A stretch of 64,000 bases of DNA. It comes from Sinorhizobium chiapasense. GTDB lineage: Bacteria > Pseudomonadota > Alphaproteobacteria > Rhizobiales > Rhizobiaceae. The notes under the pieces are model-generated. The model did not search any database. It was not told the DNA's origin and was given only the letters and a program-made list of their open reading frames with translations. The position numbers and the translations under genes were made by a program. The stretch covers positions 3,800,001 to 3,864,000 of the forward strand of contig NZ_CP133148.1 of the NCBI RefSeq assembly GCF_036488675.1, written 5' to 3'. This document shows, one piece after another, positions 38,158-44,841 of this stretch; the stretch's first letter is position 1; each line of letters opens with the position of its first letter.

Positions 38158-40047
38158 TCAGTCCATCGCGTGGATGTCGCGGTCCTTGGTTTCCGGCAGG
38201 AACAGGAGGCCGATGACCAACGTGATGCCGGCAAAGACGATCGGGTACCAGAGGCCGTAATAGATGTCGCCCTGGGCCGCGCTCATTGCGAAGGCCGTTG
38301 CCGGCAGCAGGCCACCGAACCAGCCGTTGCCGATGTGGTAGGGCAGCGACATGCCGGTATAGCGGATGCGGGTCGGGAAGAGCTCGACCAGCAGCGCCGC
38401 GATCGGGCCGTAGACCATCGTCACATAGATGACGAGAACGGTCAGCACGGCGATGATCGTCGTCCAGTTGACGCGGGCCGGATCGGCCACCATCGTGAAG
38501 GCGCCGCCCTTGTCGATCGAATAGACCGCCATTTCCGTGGCGCCGCCGACTTCTTCTTTCGTCAGCAGCTTGTCGGCAATCAGCTTGTCGGCCGGCACCA
38601 TGGTCTTTTCGCCGGCGCGGACAGCAGCCGCGTCGAGGGCGAGTTCCGGATTGCCCGCAACGAAGGCGTCGAGCTTGGATTCCGGTACCTTCGCCGCACC
38701 GCGCACCAGCGGGTAACCGGAGGCCTGGAGCGCCATGTTGACCTGCTTGCTGAAGGCCGCATCCTCGGCTTTCGCCTTGTCGCCCGCGGCAACCGCATCG
38801 TAGCTGGTGATCGTCGTTTCGCCGACCTTGACCGCCGCCGGCGTTCCCGCCGCCGCAGTGCTCACGACGTCATAGGGAACGGAATTCTTGGTCAGGAACG
38901 CGGTCGCGATATCGCACGAGCTCGTGAATTTCTGCACGCCTGTCGGGTTGAACTGGAAATTGCAATCCCCGGGGGCCGCGGTAACCGTGGCGCGGACGTT
39001 CTGTTGGGCTTCGGCAAGCGCCGGGTTTCCGGCCCAGGTCAGCGCCTTGAACAGCGGGAAGTAGGTGAGCATGGCAAGCAGCAGGCCCGCCATGATGATC
39101 GGCTTGCGGCCGATCTTGTCTGACAGCCAGCCGAAGACGACGAAGAAACCAGTGCCGATCAGCAGCGAGGCGGCAACCATCAGGTTGGCCGACTGACCGT
39201 CCACCTTCAAGACGCCCGTCAGGAAGAAGAGCGCGTAGAACTGTCCCGAGTACCAGACGACCGCCTGGCCGACCACCGCACCGAAGAGCGCCAGAAGTGC
39301 GATCTTGGCATTCTTCCACTGCCCGAAGGCTTCGGTCAGGGGCGCCTTGGAGCCCTTGCCCTCTTCCTTCATCCGCTTGAAGGCCGGAGATTCGTTCATC
39401 TTCAGGCGGATCCAGACTGAAACGCCGAGAAGGACGCAGGAGAGCAGGAATGGCACGCGCCAGCCCCAGGCGGCGAAGGCTTCCTTGCCGACCAGGTATT
39501 GAACCAGCAGGATGACGACCAGCGACAGGAACAGGCCAAGCGTCGCCGTCGTCTGGATCCAGGAGGTGAAATAGCCGCGGCGCCCATGCGGCGCATGCTC
39601 TGCCACATAGGTTGCCGCACCGCCGTATTCACCGCCGAGCGCCAGACCTTGCAGCAGGCGCAGACCGATCAGGATGATCGGCGCTGCGATACCAATCGAG
39701 GCGGAGCCGGGCAGAACGCCGACAAGGAACGTCGACAGGCCCATGATCAGGATGGTGACAAGGAACGTATATTTGCGGCCGACGAGATCGCCGAGGCGGC
39801 CGAAAACGAGTGCGCCGAAGGGGCGCACCAGGAAGCCGGCCGCGAATGCGAGCAACGCGAAGATGGCCTGCGTTGTCGGCGGATATTGGCTGAAGAAGGT
39901 CGCGCCGATATAGAGAGCAAGCGAGCCGTAAAGATAGAAATCGTACCATTCGAAGACGGTACCGAGCGACGAAGCGAAGATAACCTTCTTCTCCTCGCCG
40001 GTCATGGGACCGGCTTTTACGCCGTCCACGGTTGCGACATTTGCCAT
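38158..40047 (-). CDS. MHS-family MFS transporter with large periplasmic insertion
   Basis: A 629-residue metabolite:H+ symporter (ProP/KgtP-like). The N-terminal half shows GTVFEWYDFYLYG, VRPFGALVFGRLGDLVGRK and LLQGLALGGEYGGAA typical of the family. Nine membrane segments are seen to about residue 333, then roughly 190 hydrophilic, Ala-rich residues (about 335-527) with Cys362 and Cys378, then three more segments. By topology this insert lies in the periplasm between segments 9 and 10. Usual family length is near 430-550. ATG 40047 follows GGAGG. The substrate is unknown, perhaps an organic acid or betaine. Confidence 0.87.
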   Translation of the reverse strand: MANVATVDGVKAGPMTGEEKKVIFASSLGTVFEWYDFYLYGSLALYIGATFFSQYPPTTQAIFALLAFAAGFLVRPFGALVFGRLGDLVGRKYTFLVTILIMGLSTFLVGVLPGSASIGIAAPIILIGLRLLQGLALGGEYGGAATYVAEHAPHGRRGYFTSWIQTTATLGLFLSLVVILLVQYLVGKEAFAAWGWRVPFLLSCVLLGVSVWIRLKMNESPAFKRMKEEGKGSKAPLTEAFGQWKNAKIALLALFGAVVGQAVVWYSGQFYALFFLTGVLKVDGQSANLMVAASLLIGTGFFVVFGWLSDKIGRKPIIMAGLLLAMLTYFPLFKALTWAGNPALAEAQQNVRATVTAAPGDCNFQFNPTGVQKFTSSCDIATAFLTKNSVPYDVVSTAAAGTPAAVKVGETTITSYDAVAAGDKAKAEDAAFSKQVNMALQASGYPLVRGAAKVPESKLDAFVAGNPELALDAAAVRAGEKTMVPADKLIADKLLTKEEVGGATEMAVYSIDKGGAFTMVADPARVNWTTIIAVLTVLVIYVTMVYGPIAALLVELFPTRIRYTGMSLPYHIGNGWFGGLLPATAFAMSAAQGDIYYGLWYPIVFAGITLVIGLLFLPETKDRDIHAMD

Positions 40048-40314
40048 TTTGATGATCCTCCACTCCAAAATCGGCATATTGGAGCGCCCATTCCCCGATC
40101 CGACGTTCCTCCCTGAACATCCGGACGTGGTGCGCCTTGTGTGAAGATGTCAGAAAAATGGTGCGCGAGGCAGCGATGCTTTCGGCTTATGACTTTGGTC
40201 TAATGCGGCGATCGGGCGCGGCGCCGAGAGGGCATCACGCAAAAGTGTGGCGCGGCGATCGCTCTTTCCGGCACTGATGCTCGGGACGCGATCGCGGCAA
40301 GCGCCGGCGGCGGC
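40048..40314. other. Intergenic region upstream of the asd leader
   Basis: About 270 bases with no convincing ORF and no recognised repeat or RNA structure. It must contain the transporter promoter (minus strand, near 40048-40150); the asd promoter candidate follows immediately. Confidence 0.4.
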
Positions 40315-40342
40315 TTGACTCTTGCCGAAAACCGCGTATGAG
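40315..40342 (+). promoter_or_regulatory. Candidate sigma-70 promoter of the asd leader
   Basis: TTGACT (40315-40320) and TATGAG (40337-40342) with a 16-base spacer, preceded by the C common in rhizobial -35 boxes. The predicted start lies about 15-20 bases before the small ORF. It is a consensus match by eye only. Confidence 0.5.
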
Positions 40343-40365
40343 CAGCGGCGAACGAGGAAACCGCC

Positions 40366-40485
40366 ATGCGACCGAACGGTCCGTCCATCGCTGCGCTGAT
40401 CTTGCCGGCCGCTGTCGCCGGGCAAGTTCGCCATTTCTCGCTCGCTAGCAAAACAACGGCCAAAACGACGACGAAAACCGTCTGA
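40366..40485 (+). CDS. Candidate Thr/Lys-rich leader peptide upstream of asd
   Basis: A 39-codon ORF with GAGGAA (40354-40359) 6 bases before its ATG. Its last eleven codons read KTTAKTTTKTV: six Thr and three Lys. Aspartate-semialdehyde dehydrogenase lies on the route to Thr, Lys and Met, so a run of exactly these codons ahead of asd is what an attenuation leader peptide would show. The GACG units inside the Thr codons can pair with CGTC at 40479-40482 or ACGTC at 40485-40489, so ribosome stalling could switch RNA structure. It is not a recognised family. A chance short ORF is the alternative. Confidence 0.55.
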   Translation: MRPNGPSIAALILPAAVAGQVRHFSLASKTTAKTTTKTV

Positions 40486-40597
40486 CGTCTCTGGCCCTCC
40501 GCTCTCTCCCCGGTAAGGCCGGGGACAGGAACCTCGCGGGCCTCCGTGCGGCTTCCCCCTCCACCAGACGAGGAGAGACAGAAAGAGAGCTTAGATC
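40486..40597 (+). promoter_or_regulatory. Structured asd leader RNA between leader ORF and asd
   Basis: Contains hairpin CCCCGG (40508-40513)/CCGGGG (40519-40524) with loop TAAGG and no T run, so it is not a standard terminator. TCTCTCC (40503-40509) is complementary to GGAGAGA (40572-40578) in the asd ribosome-binding region. One possible design is therefore translational control, with this pyrimidine tract masking the ribosome site unless the leader ribosome changes folding. This is inference from pairing by eye. Confidence 0.4.
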
Positions 40598-41632
40598 ATG
40601 GGTTTCAAGATTGCAGTCGCAGGCGCCACCGGCAATGTCGGCCGGGAGATGCTGAACATCCTTTCGGAACGCGGTTTTCCCGCCGATGAAGTCGTGGCGC
40701 TCGCCTCGTCGCGCTCGGTCGGTACCGAAGTTTCCTATGGCGACAAGACGCTGAGGGTCTCCAACCTCGAAACCTATGATTTCTCCGACACCGATATCTG
40801 CCTGATGTCGGCCGGCGGCACGGTTTCGCAGAAGTATTCGCCGAAGATCGGCCAGCAGGGCTGCGTCGTCATCGACAATTCCTCCGCCTGGCGCTACGAC
40901 GCCGACGTTCCGCTGATTGTCCCGGAAGTCAACCCCGATGCGATCACCCTTTTTTCGAAGAAGAATATCATCGCCAACCCGAACTGCTCGACGGCCCAGC
41001 TCGTCGTCGCGCTGAAGCCGTTGCATGACCGCGCCAAAATCAAGCGCGTCGTCGTCTCCACCTACCAGTCGGTCTCCGGCGCCGGCAAGGATGGCATGGA
41101 CGAGCTCTTCAACCAGACCCGCGCCGTTTTTGTTGCCGATCCGATCGAGAGCAAGAAGTTCACCAAGCGTATCGCCTTCAACGTCATCCCGCACATCGAC
41201 GTCTTCATGGAAGACGGCTACACGAAGGAAGAGTGGAAGGTCCTGGCGGAAACCAAGAAGATGCTTGATCCGAAGATCAAGGTGACCTGCACGGCCGTGC
41301 GCGTTCCCGTCTTCATCGGCCATTCGGAATCGGTCAATATCGAATTTGAGAACGAAATTACCGCCGATGAGGCGCGCGAGATCCTGCGCGAAGCGCCGGG
41401 TTGCCTGGTGGTCGACAAGCATGAGAACGGCGGCTACGTCACGCCTTACGAATGCGCTGGCGAAGATGCGACCTACATTTCGCGCATCCGCGAGGACGCG
41501 ACGGTCGAGAATGGCCTCAACATGTGGGTCGTCTCCGACAACCTGCGCAAGGGCGCCGCGCTCAACGCCATCCAGATCGCCGAATTGCTCGTCAACCGCG
41601 GCCTAGTAAAGCCACGCAGGCAGGCCGCTTGA
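40598..41632 (+). CDS. asd: Aspartate-semialdehyde dehydrogenase
   Basis: A 344-residue NADPH-dependent enzyme reducing aspartyl phosphate to aspartate semialdehyde, the branch compound for Lys/diaminopimelate, Thr and Met. It begins MGFKIAVAGATGNVGREML (nucleotide binding), with catalytic Cys130 in NPNCSTAQLV and the acid/base His region in the central domain. Length and sequence are normal for the alphaproteobacterial form. It is monocistronic, with an unusually long structured 5' region and its own terminator. Essential for cell-wall synthesis in most Gram-negatives. Confidence 0.97.
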   Translation: MGFKIAVAGATGNVGREMLNILSERGFPADEVVALASSRSVGTEVSYGDKTLRVSNLETYDFSDTDICLMSAGGTVSQKYSPKIGQQGCVVIDNSSAWRYDADVPLIVPEVNPDAITLFSKKNIIANPNCSTAQLVVALKPLHDRAKIKRVVVSTYQSVSGAGKDGMDELFNQTRAVFVADPIESKKFTKRIAFNVIPHIDVFMEDGYTKEEWKVLAETKKMLDPKIKVTCTAVRVPVFIGHSESVNIEFENEITADEAREILREAPGCLVVDKHENGGYVTPYECAGEDATYISRIREDATVENGLNMWVVSDNLRKGAALNAIQIAELLVNRGLVKPRRQAA

Positions 41633-41655
41633 TCGGCCCCGCTCGGGATTGAATT

Positions 41656-41705
41656 CAAGCCCCGCCCGATCCGTAAGGGACCCGCGGGGCTTGCCATTGG
41701 TTTTT
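41656..41705 (+). terminator. Rho-independent terminator of asd
   Basis: Inverted repeat CAAGCCCCGC (41656-41665) and GCGGGGCTTG (41684-41693), followed by a T run at 41699-41705. Confidence 0.9.
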
Positions 41706-41828
41706 CCGCACGTGTTGGGCGGATTCACGTGAAACATGACATCCCGTAACGCGGGACCAGTAATAGGGCCGGCAGAGTCCGGCGCTTTTGAAGACAAGCG
41801 ATTGTTCGGGCAAATGACGGGGTATTCC

Positions 41829-42650
41829 ATGCACAGGGCAAAGTGCGTAGTGGCGGGGCTTGCGGCCCTGGTTTCAACGGCGATCCTTTCCTCGACCGCG
41901 GCGGCGGCCCAATGCGGCAACGACGCGAGCGGCTTTCAGGCCTGGGTGGCCGAGTTCAAACAGGAAGCCGCCGGCAACGGAATCAGCCCCGCCGTCATCG
42001 ACCAGGCGCTCTCCAATGTCGCCTACAGCAGAGCGACGATCCGCGCCGACCGCGGCCAGAAGAGCTTCAAACTCTCGTTCGACCAGTTCATGCAGAAGCG
42101 CGGCGGCCAGGCGATCATCTCTCGCGGCAGGAAGATGCGGGCGCAGAACGCCAGGCTCTTCGACAGCATCGAGCAGCGCTTCGGCGTGCCGGCCGGTCCG
42201 CTGATCGCGATCTGGGGCATGGAGACCGGCTTCGGCTCGTTCATGGGCAAGGAGCATACGCTCTCGGCCGTCTCGACGCTCGCCTATGACTGCCGGCGTT
42301 CGGACTATTTCACCAATCAGCTCTACGCGGCGCTGCAGCTCGTCGAGCGCGGCGATCTAAGCCCGGCTGCCCGGGGTGCTGCCCATGGCGAGATCGGACA
42401 GACCCAGTTCCTGCCGGTAAACGTTTTGAGATATGGCGTGGACGGCGATGGCAACGGCCATATCGACATGGTTCGCTCCAAGGCGGACGCTCTTGCCTCG
42501 ACGGCAAACTTCCTGCGCGGACACGGTTGGCAGCCGGGCGGCGGCTATCAGCCCGGCGAAGTCAATTACGCTGCGATCCAGGGATGGAACGCAGCCAGCG
42601 TCTATCAGCAGGCGATCGCCATCATCGGCGCCGAGATCGACGGCTACTGA
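41829..42650 (+). CDS. Lytic murein transglycosylase (MltB-like, soluble)
   Basis: A 273-residue family 3 lytic transglycosylase. The signal peptide is residues 1-27 (MHRAKCVVAGLAALVSTAIL, cut near AAAA-Q). The catalytic Glu132 lies in IWGMETGFGSFMG, followed by STLAYDCRRSDYF and the GEIGQTQFLP motif. It cleaves peptidoglycan between MurNAc and GlcNAc in the periplasm. No lipobox Cys is seen after the signal region, so it is probably soluble. ATG 41829 starts the signal peptide; ATG 41814 is possible. The C-terminal peptidoglycan-binding domain found in longer relatives is absent. Confidence 0.88.
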   Translation: MHRAKCVVAGLAALVSTAILSSTAAAAQCGNDASGFQAWVAEFKQEAAGNGISPAVIDQALSNVAYSRATIRADRGQKSFKLSFDQFMQKRGGQAIISRGRKMRAQNARLFDSIEQRFGVPAGPLIAIWGMETGFGSFMGKEHTLSAVSTLAYDCRRSDYFTNQLYAALQLVERGDLSPAARGAAHGEIGQTQFLPVNVLRYGVDGDGNGHIDMVRSKADALASTANFLRGHGWQPGGGYQPGEVNYAAIQGWNAASVYQQAIAIIGAEIDGY

Positions 42651-42672
42651 TCGCGTCCAACAAAAATCGAGC

Positions 42673-42702
42673 GAGCCCGGTTCGAAAGGACCGGGCTCTT
42701 TC
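42673..42702 (+). terminator. Rho-independent terminator of the transglycosylase gene
   Basis: GAGCCCGGT (42673-42681) and ACCGGGCTC (42690-42698) with an 8-base loop and a short T-rich tail, 22 bases after the stop codon. Confidence 0.8.
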
Positions 42703-42704
42703 AG

Positions 42705-42783
42705 AGCAGGATGAGGAAAAGTGTGTGCGGCTTTCGGCCCGCATCCCGCGTCTCAACTTATCAGAATCGATCACGTTTCTGAT
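42705..42783. repeat. Rhizobial palindromic repeat (family 1) with adjoining inverted repeat
   Basis: GCAGGATGAGG...GCATCCCGC (42705-42749), then ATCAGAA (42770-42776) opposite TTCTGAT (42777-42783). It lies between two convergent genes and matches the copy at 8500-8544. Confidence 0.7.
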
Positions 42784-42792
42784 GTCCGCCGT

Positions 42793-43440
42793 TTACATGC
42801 CCGGTCGCGCAAAGTCGCCGGTCTTGGCGTCCATCACCCAAAGCTCGCCGGTCGAGATGTCGAACCAGGCGCCATGAAGCTGCAGCTTGCCCTTGGTCTC
42901 GAGAATCTGGACGCAAGGAAAGGTCCTGAGATTGGCGAGCGAATTGCGGATCGACACCCGTTCGAGCGCGCGCTGGCGCTCCGCCTGGGTCATATATTCA
43001 TTGCTCTGGATCTGTTCGGTGGCCGGCCCCAAGAGGTTCATCCACCGCCCGATGAAATCGCCGGGGGACAAGGGTTCCGCATCCGGATCGAGCGCCGCCT
43101 TGATGCCGCCGCAGCGCCCATGTCCCATGACGACGATGTTACTGACACGGAGCGACTGGACGGCGAATTCGAGCGCAGCGGAGGTCGAGTGATAGTGCCC
43201 GTCCGGCTCGTATGGCGGCATCATGTTGGCGACGTTGCGGATGACGAAGAGTTCTCCGGGACCGCTGTCGAAGATCGTTTCGGGTGCGGCCCGCGAATCG
43301 CAACAGGCGATAACCATCGTCTTCGGCTTCTGGCCGCTCTCGGCAAGCGTCTTGTAGCGTTGCTGCTGCTCGTTGAAACGACCGCTCATGAAATTGCGGT
43401 AGCCGGTTAGAAGATGTTCCGGAAAACCCTGCATATCCAT
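42793..43440 (-). CDS. Beta-class carbonic anhydrase
   Basis: A 215-residue beta carbonic anhydrase interconverting CO2 and bicarbonate. All zinc ligands are present: Cys46 and Asp48 in CCDSR and His107/Cys110 in GHGRC. Arg50, which pairs with Asp48, is also kept. ATG 43440 has GGGG six bases upstream; ATG 43461 and 43434 are alternatives. It is a single gene, cytoplasmic (no signal peptide), probably needed for growth in air by supplying bicarbonate to carboxylases. Confidence 0.93.
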   Translation of the reverse strand: MDMQGFPEHLLTGYRNFMSGRFNEQQQRYKTLAESGQKPKTMVIACCDSRAAPETIFDSGPGELFVIRNVANMMPPYEPDGHYHSTSAALEFAVQSLRVSNIVVMGHGRCGGIKAALDPDAEPLSPGDFIGRWMNLLGPATEQIQSNEYMTQAERQRALERVSIRNSLANLRTFPCVQILETKGKLQLHGAWFDISTGELWVMDAKTGDFARPGM

Positions 43441-43540
43441 CGATAACCCCGCGTCATTCACTCATTCATTGCTGCATCGCTCCTACTGCATGTTTCCGTA
43501 AATCGTAGCCGATTTAAGGACAAAACATGCAGCAATTCAA

Positions 43541-43588
43541 AGTGCTACAGCGTCCTTAGCGCGTCTGATCCGACGCGCGGCGCTGTAG
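43541..43588. repeat. Rhizobial palindromic repeat (family 4)
   Basis: GTGCTACAGCGTCCTT...GCGCTGTAG, an inverted relative of the units at 32983-33092 and 62324-62368. It sits in the 236-base gap between the carbonic anhydrase and pyridoxal kinase genes, which otherwise holds nothing I recognise. Confidence 0.7.
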
Positions 43589-43676
43589 GACCAATGAAGC
43601 GTCGAAGTGTTACAGCGACCGCGTCGCGCCTGAAAGGGCGACGAGCGCTTATGAGCCATTTCTTTTTTATCCGCCG

Positions 43677-44558
43677 CTATTTCTTCCGCACCTGGCTCGG
43701 ATGCAAGAGGCGCCGCATCTGCACCATGGCCATCGGCGTCGCGAGGCTCGAGGCATCCTGCTCGAGCGTCAGCTCGTCGGCATCGCGTTTGCGGCTGCGG
43801 GCAATGATCTCGAACACGCTGGCGGTCGCCATCTGCAGCGCCCGCTCTTCCGGAAGCCCCTGGAGCAGCCGCGACAGAAACACGGCCGCCAACAGATCGC
43901 CGGTGCCCTTCGGCGGATTGTCGACCAATCGGTGTTCGGCGAGCAGCGCATGACTGCCGGACAGGTAGAGATTGCCCGTGCCACCGGTCATCATCGGGAT
44001 CGCCGAGGTCACCAGCACGCGTGAAGGTCCGAGACCGAGTGCCGCGTCGAGGATCGCCGTATTCGTTTCAAGTGCTGCCCCGACGAGCCAGGAGAGCTCG
44101 AACCGGTTGGGGGTCGCAAGTGTCGCCAGCGGCAGCAGCCGGTCGCGCACCGCGGCCGCGATTTCGGCCGAAACATAAAGGCCGTTGCCGTCGCCGATGA
44201 CGGGATCGCACGCATACAGAAGCTCTGGATTGCGCTGGCGCAACGCCGTCACCAGTTGCGCAACCCCGTCGACCTGGCCCGGCGAGCCCAGATAGCCTGA
44301 CAGAACGGCCCGGATTTCACCAATCCAGCGCGCATTGACGAGATCATCGATGATCGATCGGAAGTCCGTGTCGGCGATCGTCACCCGTGTCGAGCGGCCG
44401 TGACCCGGATGCCATGGCAGGATCACCGTCGGCACGGCCCAGACGCGATGCCCGAGCGTCTCCAGTGCGAAGACTGCAGCCCGGTTGCCGACGGTGCCGC
44501 GAACCACATGGCTTGAAATGACGATGACGGCGCCGGGTGCTGCAGGCATTTCGGGCAT
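43677..44558 (-). CDS. pdxY: Pyridoxal kinase
   Basis: A 293-residue ribokinase-fold pyridoxal kinase. It shows VIVISSHVVRGTVGNRAAVF at the start, GYLGSPGQ near residue 90, DPVIGD in the middle and the catalytic/anion-hole motif PKGTGDLLAAVF near residue 230. It phosphorylates pyridoxal in the B6 salvage route, making PLP used by several transaminases in this window. ATG 44558 matches the family N-terminus; the upstream in-frame segment is rejected. It is divergent from the NAD-GDH gene. Confidence 0.92.
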   Translation of the reverse strand: MPEMPAAPGAVIVISSHVVRGTVGNRAAVFALETLGHRVWAVPTVILPWHPGHGRSTRVTIADTDFRSIIDDLVNARWIGEIRAVLSGYLGSPGQVDGVAQLVTALRQRNPELLYACDPVIGDGNGLYVSAEIAAAVRDRLLPLATLATPNRFELSWLVGAALETNTAILDAALGLGPSRVLVTSAIPMMTGGTGNLYLSGSHALLAEHRLVDNPPKGTGDLLAAVFLSRLLQGLPEERALQMATASVFEIIARSRKRDADELTLEQDASSLATPMAMVQMRRLLHPSQVRKK

Positions 44559-44841
44559 CGGACAATTCCACTTCTTCGAATCGAAGTGTGATCGCGCGAC
44601 TGTCACTGGCCTGTCAACAGGGCGTGTCAGACAGGGACGGAAACAGCACTTCGGCGTTTTCGTTCGTTTCTACGGTTTTTCGAGCAATTTTTGCAAAATC
44701 GCCTTCGATTTAAATGGATTTAGGCCGAAATCGCGTGAATTTCTCCAAACTTCGGCTCGATTTTGCCGAAATCGAGCATAAAACGGTCGCCATTGGCCAT
44801 GGTTCTGATAGGTTCTTCTATCACGAATGGGGAGAGAGTTC
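44559..44841. promoter_or_regulatory. AT-rich control region of NAD-GDH and pdxY with perfect inverted repeat
   Basis: This region is much AT-richer than its neighbours. GCTCGATTT (44755-44763) and AAATCGAGC (44769-44777) form a perfect 9-base inverted repeat around a 5-base centre. A looser CGATTT...AAATCG pair lies just upstream (44705-44732), and TGATAG/CTATCA (44806-44811/44818-44823) flanks the gene start. An operator for a dimeric regulator of glutamate dehydrogenase is plausible but unproven. Confidence 0.5.

Noticed and set aside
40508..40524. Terminator hairpin of a classical transcription attenuator before asd
   Set aside because: The hairpin has no following T run, so classical intrinsic termination is not supported; translational masking or Rho action would be needed.
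44720..44800. 26-codon minus-strand ORF in the GDH upstream region
   Set aside because: No ribosome site and it simply reads through the inverted repeats.
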